Assembly: GCF_001975985.1 (NCBI RefSeq)
Contig: NZ_MTQF01000009.1
Location: 61,203 to 122,402, forward strand
Reading direction: 5' to 3'
Origin: [Flexibacter] sp. ATCC 35103
GTDB lineage: Bacteria; Bacteroidota; Bacteroidia; Flavobacteriales; Flavobacteriaceae
Length of the DNA: 61,200 bases
Under the pieces are notes generated by a model. That model had not been told where the DNA came from. It did no database searches and saw only the letters and a list, made by a program, of their open reading frames with translations. A program made the position numbers and the translations under genes. Every line of letters starts with the position of its first letter. The stretch's first letter is position 1. Positions 11,001-21,500 of the stretch are shown in pieces.

Positions 11001-11792
11001 GATGAAAATTTCTATACCAATAAAGATTCCGATCCTAATCTTACTCAGGGTATTCTAACCAATACTGTAACAACGCATCTGGCTAAATCATTAAAATATC
11101 TATTTGATTATCCCGATACCATATTCCCTAAATCAGATATCAATCAATTTGATTCAGGAACTTATTTCGGACATCCTAATTTTAGTTTATTGGGTTCTGA
11201 TAACACCTATTTTTCAGATAAACTCGCTGATTCTGAAATAGTTTGCGGTACATCTGCCAAAAAAGATTTTTGTGATGATTGTCTTTCTTTTAAACCAGAG
11301 CCTGGTAAAGAATACTTATTAAGTGCATGGGTAAAAGAAGAACTTTTTGCCCAGGTTAAAACCTATGAAAACCCGGTCATTAAAATTGTTTTTTATAATA
11401 ATAAAGAAGCTTTGGATATAAAATCCCATAAAATTGATTCATTATCTGTAAAAGCTTCCGGAAATATAATAGATGGCTGGCAACGCGTAGTACAAAAATT
11501 CAAAATCCCTATTAATACGATTACCATAGGAATTCAGTTGGAAAACAGTAGTTCCGGAGTTCCTGTTTATTTTGATGACATTAGGATTCATCCACTACAG
11601 GGAAGTATAAAGTCATTTGTATATGATCCTGAAACATTTAAACTAATGGCTGAGTTGGACGAAAACAATTATGGAACTTTTTATGAGTATGATAATGAGG
11701 GCGGTTTGGTTCGGGTTAAGAAAGAAACAGAAAACGGGATCAGGACAATTCAGGAAACACGCTCCGGGAGTGCAATCAATATAAAACCTTAA
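8067..11792 (+). CDS. modular exported protein: LRR, Ig-like, PKD-like, vWA and Rhs-type C-terminal module
   Basis: This 1241-residue protein starts with a signal peptide ending near FAQ27. It then has an LRR N-cap (about 110-135), plant-type LRRs (LxGxIP, about 160-410), an Ig-like domain (about 420-510) and two PKD-like beta domains (about 520-690). A von Willebrand A domain spans about 815-1000: the metal-binding DESGS motif covers Asp822-Ser826, and Asp937 is in the second ITDG loop. The last ~200 residues contain a carbohydrate-binding-like module (LLSAWVKE, GWQRV, VYFDDIRIHP) and a YD-like ending (SFVYDPETFKLMAELDENN). That ending resembles the usual C-terminus of Rhs shell proteins. 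The protein sits between two Rhs genes, 4 bases before the next gene, so it is probably part of the same exported assembly. LRR and vWA domains suggest protein binding; the partner is unknown. Confidence 0.8.
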   Translation: MANDFKIKKNWIIILCILLGSLSAFAQDYSDQEIGFDVNRETLFLQTRGLNTADDLTREIDRMREMYKAQYIQMKKSEEELLQRIQPKQLLKSTANIIDVSQSEKEALKALYESTNGSKWKNNTGWDFSTPVTSWNNTTKTGWYGLIVDNGHVVDLSFSTNNINGFIPTEIGQLKYLKRLNLSYGQLTGSIPQEIGELVNLEILGFLSNKLSGSLPQGFYNLKSLVNLSINENQLSGELSPEINKLSNLTYLYAQKNQFSGHIPPQIGDLQKLISINFAYNQLTDSLPPEIGQLSNLTYFNLINNQLTGSIPAELGKLKSVINFYLTNNKLTGPIPPELGLLKKVRWMSIDYNELSGTIPEEITKLSVDFLSLNNNLFEGILPVFKNLYSLDIRSNNFRFIDLANQLTLYRTKTEFSPQTKTDAAKTITSSIGGSVTLTMYEDERFTPEDTYQWLKNGTEIIGAINRTYTIPDLKSADNGSYTCKSYHNSNPNMSPLILEREPIILNIVNCTSISGTMKSLAEKSYTNLESTFIFETTATNLIYSWSVATVAGKIINTNSANTSGVYSYKFIAEEDYIITLIVTDASGCSATFTKPVKVIDRHCTKEAVNFIFEHQDKIQNYNWSSTNAASIVVNTITNTTGLYTFIPELPGEYVIKLKPERPQDCGTIFSKEITVEDCTHLISCTKTNIYTPEIHRLFITLINKLGSTPNGSDVNIYAKKEIAALSPYTTHLKTKIYNFTNTKTEVSFSFSENETGNDVQIPKSALASVVSIDLSNYEDALTKITVAAKFSNGSYQDGYIQNINFCVTELSCVSHIALVLDESGSIATTEFNKIKKQLKAFVLQQAATNDTMGSNIYVSLTGMSDSDENTRIDFIKPIKLTNTPLVINQFNNWIDGLGLRNGKIKGISASSDYWRSGLEGALSYSMKPDVVIMITDGCQTADVSGLKTIMRGFNNAPGSNPNLPHLYVVGIEKGFYVDENFYTNKDSDPNLTQGILTNTVTTHLAKSLKYLFDYPDTIFPKSDINQFDSGTYFGHPNFSLLGSDNTYFSDKLADSEIVCGTSAKKDFCDDCLSFKPEPGKEYLLSAWVKEELFAQVKTYENPVIKIVFYNNKEALDIKSHKIDSLSVKASGNIIDGWQRVVQKFKIPINTITIGIQLENSSSGVPVYFDDIRIHPLQGSIKSFVYDPETFKLMAELDENNYGTFYEYDNEGGLVRVKKETENGIRTIQETRSGSAINIKP

Positions 11793-11796
11793 TAGC

Positions 11797-12510
11797 ATGA
11801 TTTATAAAAAAATAATTTTTGTATGGGTTCTGTTCACTAGTTGTCTGGCCCATACACAGACTGTAAACGAAGTTTTTCAAAAATTCAGCAAGCAATATAG
11901 TACTTCTCTGCCATTACAATATAAATCTAATTATGCATTGTATAAAGATTTTGATGCTAAGAAATCAGAACAAAGTTATAAAGGTGCTTTTTATAAAAAT
12001 GTAAAAAATGAAATGTACACAAAAATTGGAAACACTGAAACTCTTAATTCTAAAACGGTATTTCTCAAAATAAATCATGATGAAAAGATAATTGAAATTT
12101 CAGATCCAATTGAAAGTTCTTTTAATGATTTTGATATGAGAGCATTATTGAATTTATGTGAAGTAGAAAAATTTGTTGATTATAAATCATACTGGGAAAT
12201 AACTCTTGATGCAAAACCATATTCCGGTCTTTCTTATTCGAAAATTATTGTCCAGATATCCAAGGATTATTTTTTGCAAAAACAAACGTTTTATTACAAC
12301 ACGGCAATCAATTTTTCAAAAGATTATCGAAGCCCGGATTCACATTATCCAAGATTAGAAATTACCAATACAAATTATAACCGAAATCCGGTGAACGCTG
12401 CAATTTTTAATAGTGCGACTTATTTTTTAACGGCCAAAAAGCAAATCATTTTGTCTGAGCCATTAAAAAAATATGAAATAATTGACCAAAGAAACATTTC
12501 CAATAAATAA
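11797..12510 (+). CDS. small exported protein of the Rhs operon
   Basis: This 237-residue protein has an N-terminal signal peptide (about residues 1-20, ending AHTQ). The mature part is rich in Lys, Tyr and Phe with alternating hydrophobic residues, as in an exported beta-sheet protein. The opening VNEVFQKFSKQY vaguely recalls LolA/RseB-like lipoprotein-carrier folds, but I cannot support that call. It lies 4 bases after the LRR-vWA gene and 8 bases before the 3522-residue Rhs gene, so it is very likely cotranscribed and could act in export or assembly of the Rhs protein. Unknown function. Confidence 0.7.
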   Translation: MIYKKIIFVWVLFTSCLAHTQTVNEVFQKFSKQYSTSLPLQYKSNYALYKDFDAKKSEQSYKGAFYKNVKNEMYTKIGNTETLNSKTVFLKINHDEKIIEISDPIESSFNDFDMRALLNLCEVEKFVDYKSYWEITLDAKPYSGLSYSKIIVQISKDYFLQKQTFYYNTAINFSKDYRSPDSHYPRLEITNTNYNRNPVNAAIFNSATYFLTAKKQIILSEPLKKYEIIDQRNISNK

Positions 12511-12518
12511 AAATCGAC

Positions 12519-15500
12519 ATGCATATCAACAAGTATTTAATAACATTTGTATTTACACTGTTTTCATTGTTTTCATTTGGGCAACAAGAAGAGTTTTTAG
12601 GAGATCGAAAAGTAGGAAGTCAGCTAAATAGTCTGCCAATTCTTCATATTACAGATCCAAAATTTACAGACTTAGATAAGCACAATGTTTTTGCCTCTAT
12701 TAATCCCGCGGTATCAATTCATTTTGGATATAATGATACTCAGTCTGATGTATATTATAGTGAAATTTTATTAAAAATTACACCATATGGCACGGCCGGA
12801 AATATACTCACTACTTATAAGGATAGCAAGAATCAGGAAAAAACATATGCGAATCCTTTTTTGATAACCCTAAAGATAAAGCATGATAATATAACCAAAG
12901 GAGCGCAACTAAATGATTATGCTGTATATCAATTACCGGGAATACATAAAGCAGATGTAAAAGTAGAATCAATAAAATATTATAATTCCAATGATGCACT
13001 TATAACAGTTTCTAATTCTTCAGTTTATTTAGAATTAAAATTCAATACATACAGGTATTACAACATGCAAGTGAGTGCTACAGAATCAACGTCTGTTTTT
13101 CCGTTGTCTCATAAATTTATAAAATACAATGGTACAAACGAATTGCAAGTTTCTAAAGTTAGTGACGGTGCTGAAGAACTAGTAATTAACTGGACCAGAG
13201 ACATCAAATCTCCGGCAGTAGAATACGAACTTGAATGGAGCTGGATTGACAATTATAATATAAATGGCGGAAAACTCTCTACCAGTCAAATACCTTTAAC
13301 AGAGCAGGATTTTAAATTAAACAGTACAAGAATTCAAACCAGAAATACTATTTATAGAATTCCTCTTGTGTATTCTAATGGTTATTTGATATATCGTGTA
13401 AGGCCTATAGGTCGATTTCTTGACAACACAGACAAATTTTTTTATGGAACCTGGTCTTCTGGACTGACCGGTTCTTTTAAACTCGTTAGTGACTGGTCGC
13501 ATATAGTCGAAATAGATCAGACACATGAATCCGGAAAAAACTGGCAATACCAATCTTCTTTTGCCGAAGACGGAAAAAAGAAGGAAGTGGTAAGTTATTT
13601 TGACGGAAGTTTACGCAACCGCCAAACCGTAACCAGGATAAACTCTAACAATAAAGCCATTGTTGGTGAAGTAATCTATGATAATCAAGGGAGAGCTGCG
13701 ATCGAAGTGTTACCAGCTCCTATTGAAGCTTCCGGAATTCGCTTTTATAGTGATCTGAATAAAAATTCTAAAAACTCAATTTACACCCACAATGATTTTG
13801 ACTGGGATAGTCCAACAGTTTTGAATTGCGATTCTGAATCTGCTTTCGAAATGTCGAATATTGCCGGTGCAAGTAAATACTATTCCTCAAATAATCTGCG
13901 TCAGGAAAATTACCAGGATTTAGTTCCGGATGCCAACGGATTTCCTTTTTCGCAGATAGAATATACTCCCGACAATACTGGCAGAATCAAGAAAAAAGGA
14001 GGCGTAGGATTAGACCATCAAATTGGTAAAGGGCATGAAATGCAATATTTTTATGGACAACCTGAACAAAAAGAACTAAACAGACTTTTTGGCTATAAAG
14101 TAGGGGATTTTGCCCGATACAAGAAGAACATCGTTGTTGATCCCAATAAACAAATTAGTGTAAGTTACCTTGATCCACAAGGAAGAACAGTGGCAACTGC
14201 ACTTGCAGGAGATAATAATGATATATTAATGTGCCTGGATGATGAAGCAAATACTGGTTTACATGCAATTACAACCACCAATTTACTGGCCAATAATGAT
14301 AAATACGCATCTGGCAATAATGATATAAAGAAAGATGGTATTCAATTGAATACTTCAGTGAACGTTGAAAAAGAAGGTGAAATAAAATTTAATTACACAT
14401 TTAATAAAACCAAAGGTTCCTACACTGATAATTGTTTAAACACAAAACAATATCCATTTGTTTATGATTTATCCCTAAGCTTGAAGGATGATTGTGCAAA
14501 TGAATTACTTACGGGAACTGATTCATTAGTTTCAAAAATTGGCGTATATAACGACAACTCTTTTAATGCAACCTCTTTAAGTGTAACAAATAAGGAATAT
14601 AAAGGAGAATATTTAGGTAATTTCCTAAAGATAGGATCTTATTCTTTAAGTAAAAATCTTAGGATAAATCAGGATGCATTAAATCAATATGCCGATGATT
14701 ATATAGACCAATTAATCGCAAACAAAATATGCCTGCCCGATCTGTCATCGTTACAAGCAGATGTTACTGCTGATGATTGTAATGTAACCTGCAAAAGTTG
14801 CGAACAATCATTGGTATGTGATAATTTAACCGTTGCTGAATGTGAAGCTTTTCAATCGAAATTATCGGTTGATGAAGATGATCTGGGTAATATTACCGCA
14901 AGAGAATCTTATATAAATACAGCCGAAAAACAATATATGCTTAAAAACCTGAATGCATTTTTTGTAACCACTTTTACACATAACGGTTCACAATTTGTAA
15001 ATCCTGAGATCGATCAAAAAGAAATAGTGGCTAAAGTAGCCGGATTTAAATTTGAATTTAGAAAACACCTCTCTGAATGTAGGGAAATGTGTAAACAACC
15101 AATTAATATTTGCAGTCTTAATCTGGATTCGCTTCTGGAAGATGTTAGTCCGCATGGGCAATATGGCTCCGTACAAGGTCTGGAAGATAATCATACCAGC
15201 GAAGATTTTGTAAATAATACAGAAATAGATCCTTTAAGTATCTTTAATGATAATAACCAATTATTATATGGTGGATATATTGTAGTGACCCAGATTAATC
15301 CGGAAACGAATAAAGATGAGGAAATAAAAATATCTAATTACAGCTGGCGAAAACCATTTAAATCTTATGAAGAAGACGGGGTTATTTCTAAGGTTAGAGT
15401 AGAGTTGGTGGGAGAAGGTATTTACAGTCCCAGTATAAAAGAGGGGATGATATTAAAACCGGAAGATCAGGATCCTACTCGTAATGATCCAAATATATTT

Positions 15501-18500
15501 TTGATACAACCTGAGGATTTACGATATGTATCTGATTTTATTCATCTATGGAGGCCGAGCTGGGCAAATGCTCTTTTACCTTTTCATCCGGAATACCAGT
15601 ATTATATTTATAATGCAGCTTTATGTAGTAAAATAAACGGTGCAGGCTATAATTCAGATGGGTTTGACGAAACATTAAGCAACATGGATTATTATGATGC
15701 CGAAACCGAAACAATTAGTGATAATACCATATTTACATCTAATGGAATAATATCGAAACTTTTAAATGTTGATTCTCAAAGTAATGATAGTGATCCCTTT
15801 TATAACTCAGCAAATTTTATAGAAACAGATACTGATTTTAAGCTTCGTAAAGATTTAATGAGAGAAGCTTTAAATCTAAATTATGACGGTATCGCTTTGC
15901 CAAATGGTAAAAACATGACCATGCTTCAGGTTGCCTATTATTTGGCTGTTTATTCTAATGGGATTGCAGCTGATTCTGACTATGAAGAATTTATAAATAA
16001 AACAAATACTAAGTTGTTAAGTGACATTAACAGCATGAGTGATATTTATTTAAAACAAAAAATATGGCTGAATTTCAGAACAAATTATACCGCTGTTAAA
16101 CAAAAAACCAGAACAGTATTCTCTCATATTTATGCCTCTCAAAAAAATAATTATAATGATTGTATTGGTAATCCCGAAAGCTCAGATACATTTTTTACCC
16201 TATTCAAAAAGTATACAGTTGCAAGGCCAAACAATTATGAAAATCTTACCAGATTAATAAATACTATTCCACAGATTCCTGCACTCCCTAATACAACTCC
16301 TGCCAGTAGAGGAATTGAGCTGGCATGTTCAGATGTGACCTCTTCTTTTTATGCAACCAAAGAAAAAAGATTCGTTCCAGCAGATTATGGTTTTGACTCA
16401 GCACTTACAGATACACAGGTTATGGCTGCAGCCAAAGCAACTGCCGAAACCGGAATGTATCTGGAAACTGGCAAATGCCCGGGAGCAATCGATTTAGAAT
16501 TTTTCTTAAACGGATTACTCGATCCTACGATTCAAAAACAGGGACTATTGATAAATGGCTTAAAGACTTCGAGTATGCCCTATTTAACTAAGTACTTGTT
16601 CAATGCACAAATAAACTCAGATTTTAACTTAGAAACCGCTGGTGAAACCCCAAAAATTAAAGCTACTCAGGATGCTTCGGGTAATCTTAATATTGGTTTT
16701 ACCTACATGAACAATGATATTGCAACTCCTATTCAGTTGAGATTTATAAATAAAAATTATAAAAATGCCTGTGGTACAAATGTGTCTGTAAATTGGGAAG
16801 ATATTATTGGTTTCAAAAATATTTATGCTTTACCTGAATATAGTACAATCGATAAAGTATATAAATTCCAGATTCTGGCCATTGTAAAAAGAAAAAGTGG
16901 TACAGATAATTGCACTTCTCCCGAAGAAATAATTATCGAAGGTACTACCAAAGCAAATATTAATGGATGCGACGAATTAGCGATTGCACCCTGTGATAAA
17001 AAAGAGAAATTTAATAGTGCTTTTAAAAGCCTTGTATTCAATCTGCAAAACAGTAGAATAATTCGCAATAATGAAGTAGATCTTACCACCAATACTGCTT
17101 TTACAAACGGTTATCTCTATACCTATTTTGGCATTAAACAAGGTGATGTTGTAAAATGGAAAAATAATACCAACGGCATTAGTATTACTGTCAATGATCA
17201 AAACCGTCTTGTAATACACTTTGAAGGTTATAGCTTAGGAGTAGATCCTATTATCAATATTGCCATAGGCGACTTGCAAAATAACCAATACAATATTTTA
17301 AAGCTAACGGTTAGAAAACCAGGTCTTTTCTCAAAAAGACAAATCACTTCAATAATCACCACTGGTAATAAAAATCCTCTTTATTTTAGTTGTTGTTCGC
17401 CTTGTGGAGAATGGGATCATGATGGTGACGGTTTTGGTGATTTGTGTGGAGAAGTTTCACCTCCAAAAATAAATGTATGTAACAGCGGTGATAAAGAATA
17501 TATATATGAAGAAAATTTAAAAGAAGCTTTAAATGAAGCAATAACAAACGAGACATTAAATTCATTACAAAACTCTTTTAATAACCCCAATGCGGTTAAA
17601 ATGACTCGTTTTATTAATAATTCTAAATTGATTGAGAATTTTCAGGCATTTAGAAATTATTGGAATAAAATTAAAGTATTTGAAAATCCCTATATCGACG
17701 ATATCGAACTTTTTAAATTTATAGTTAAAATAGGTAGAGGAAGTACTTACATAAATTTTTACAATAATAAGAATGTTTTAGAGGCTTATATCATAATATC
17801 AAATCCTGATAATCTGGCAGTCAAAAAATTTAATAATATTGAGATTACAGAATCTCAGTATTGTTCCATTAATTATACAAATAATAATAACGAAACTTTT
17901 ACCTTAAATGACATATACATAAACAATGCTGTATTGATTAGCCCTACCCATACAGGTGTTGGGTCAATATGTGATTTTTTAACGGCTTATACGACAAAAA
18001 ACCTATTAAAAAGTTCGTATAGCAATACGAATGACAATATTATAAGTTCAAGCTATGTCAATGATGAAGGTAATGTAATTACTATTCTGAATGCACAAAA
18101 AACTATTTTAAAATCAAGACTAACCGCAACTCCGGCAGTTACAAACTGTAATACATTCTGCGTTCCTCCAACTGTTCCTCCAATTATCTGTGGTGATAAA
18201 TGGAATGAGTTTAAGACAGCAATAATTGCTAAAGTGGCTAATTATGAAGTCCCTGAAAAATTAACTAAAGACGCTAATTTTTTCTGTGAGGCTAATTTTG
18301 GATATGTCAGCACTGATTATATTGCTTATTTAACCAAGCTGCAAATAACAACAATACAAAACCCGCTTTTTGTAACAATTGCAGAGTTTTGTGCAACCAA
18401 ACTGAGATATGGTAATACAAAAACCGCGTCAATAATTGATTTATATGCCAGTTATATATCAGAACAGAAAACAGCAGAAACCGAGGAACTTTTAAAATGG

Positions 18501-21500
18501 AACCAATATGCAGACAACTATGTAGTAAATAATAATCTATGTGTACCGGCACTTATGGCACCAACATTTAGCCTGAAAGTTACTACTTCTGAAACCAGGA
18601 CACCTTGCGAAATATATGCAAATACTGTAAAAGAATCGAACAAACAACAAATTGAACAGGCTTTTTATGCCAGAAAAAAAGAAGAATTTAAGCAACATTA
18701 TCTTCAGGCTTCACTCGAGGGAGTAAATGAAACGCTAACGCAGACTTCCTGGGACAAAGAATATCAATATACCTTGTATTATTATGATCAGGCAGGAAAT
18801 CTAGTTCAGACTGTTCCGCCACAAGGTGTACAAAGATTATTGCCAAATTCTGATGCAGCGATAAACGAAGTTCGCGAAACCAATACTGAAAAAGAGGATT
18901 TAACACAAGTCAATGGCATCGATGTAGCACCAAAACATACGATGCAGACACAATACCGTTACAATTCATTAAACCAATTAGTGTGGCAAAATACACCTGA
19001 CGGAAAAATAACCCGATTTGCATACGATGCATTAGGAAGAGTTGTAGCCTCTCAAAATGCAGAACAAATAAAGACGAAACGTTTTAGTTACACCCGTTAT
19101 GATGGCTTGGGCAGGATTACCGAAGCAGGACAATTTATAGTTAAAAGTGGTATTGCATTGACTATTAATGACAACGGAAGACTGATTTTTACAAATACTG
19201 TAAATCTTGTGCCAGTTGATGCTGTTTTAGATTTGTATCCTTATAACCTTACCATAGCACTGGATCAAATTACCAAAACCGTATATGATACTCCAATTGC
19301 AAATACCAGCGAATGGTTTACAGCTTATGGTGTTGATAATTGCCATAAAAGAGTAACCGCAGTATTGTATTACGATACTTTAACAGCCGAAATAACCCAG
19401 GTAAAAGCATACGATAACTATAGCAATGCAATCGTATACGATTATGATGTACACGGAAACGTAAAAGAGTTAATATATCATACAAATAATAATACTAAAC
19501 TAACCCAGCTTAAACAAGAACTTAAAAAAGTAGTCTACGATTATGACCTGATAAGCGGCAATGTAAATAAAGTTACCTATCAGCCCAATAGTGCCAAAGA
19601 CCAGTTTATACATCGTTATGAATATGATGCAGACAACAGGATACAACAAGTATATACCAGCAAGGATAATGTAATCTGGGAGAAAGAAGCGAATTATCTC
19701 TATTATGATCACGGACCATTGGCACGTGTAGAAATTGGTGACAAAAAAGTACAGGGTCTTGATTATATCTATACCCTGCAAGGCTGGCTAAAAGCAGTGA
19801 ACTCAGAGAGAATTGGCTCACAATACGATGCTGGTAAAGATGGCTTAAATGTCGCTCAGGATGCCTTTGGCTTTGCCCTGAATTACTACAAAGGCGATTA
19901 TCAATCAAGATTTAATACCAGAGACAATACAATCTTTAGTTTTAGCAAAAACGATAAACTGGAGCAAAATGCCAATCTCTACAATGGAAACATTAAAGAA
20001 ATGGTAACATCATTATTGGATAACCAGCAAAAACCAATTTCGACACAGTTTAATTATTACAAGTACGATCAGTTAAACAGGATAAAAGAAATGACATCCC
20101 AATCTATTTCGTACAATCAAAATTTAACTACAAATGCCCCAACAACCGGGTACAAGTCAAATTATAGCTATGACCGCAACGGAAACCTTACTTTTCTAAA
20201 TCGCTGGGCATCATTGCCTAACGGAGTAATTACACTCATGGATCAGTTAACGTATAATTATACCAACGGTACCAATAAATTGCGCCATGTAAATGATGCT
20301 GTGCCTAATGGCGTCTTTACCAACGATCCCAAAAACCTCAACGATACTTCCCTTGATATAGACAACCAGACTGCTGATAATTATGGTTATGACGATATAG
20401 GGCAATTAATCGCAGACAGACAAGAGGGTTTAAAAATTGAATGGCGCGTAGACGGAAAAGTAAAAAAGGTAACCAAAAATAACGGAGTCGTAATAAGCTT
20501 TGAGTACGATGGTCTGGGCAACAGAGTTGCCAAAACAGTTACCAGTGGTACTAATGCCACAACAACCTATTACCAGCGTGATGCACAAGGCAATGTCCTG
20601 AGCACCTACGAAATGGTAAAACAAGGAACTGTGCTTAAATATTATCTGGTAGAACAGGATATTTATGGCAGCAGCCGTTTAGGAGTCGAAAAAGGACGAA
20701 AGGAAATCACTGCAGATAATGTGCAAAGTATTCTTAAATCAGGAGTAAGACTCTCAGGAACTCTTCAAAGTCCCCTAACGCAAGACAAGGAGATTAATAC
20801 CAATCAATCCGGTTTAAATTTTAGTACAGAAGATGCCAGTGCAAAATGGACAGAAAAACCGGAAAACACCATTAATTTATTTAAAAACGAGACTTCTAAA
20901 ACCGAATCGATAACCCTTACAGGACACTTGAAAATTGACTCTAAAAGTACGAGTGCTGATGGTCTGATAGCGGCCTTACATGGTAAAAACCAAGAAGGAG
21001 AATCATGGCCGGGAGATCGTGCATATTCTTACTTAAGTTCAGTTTTAGTATCAGTTAATAAAACAGATATGGGTTATAAGCCCGTAGTCTCACTTATAAA
21101 ATACCGAAGGGACCATCATAGATATGAAAAATCTAAATTTAGTTTTAGAAGTTATCAAACCACGACTCGCTATGAAATTATTTCGCCACCTATTCCGGAA
21201 GACGAATGGGATTTAAAAGTACAAATAGTAAACGACATAAATACTGACGAATATATTGTTACCATAACCCTGAACGGCAATGAATACAAGACCACCAGTA
21301 ATCTCACTTTAGATCACGATGGAGTTAATAATATAGGGATGAGAAGAGGTTCTGAGGATCTTCATATTATACTACCGCAAAACTCTGTAGGACATACCTC
21401 TATTACCCATCGTCCTGGTAAAACCGAGAAATATAATGCTATTAAAGCCGAAATATGTGATTTTAGTTTCAGAGTAGATAATGGTCAGGAACCAGAGGAT

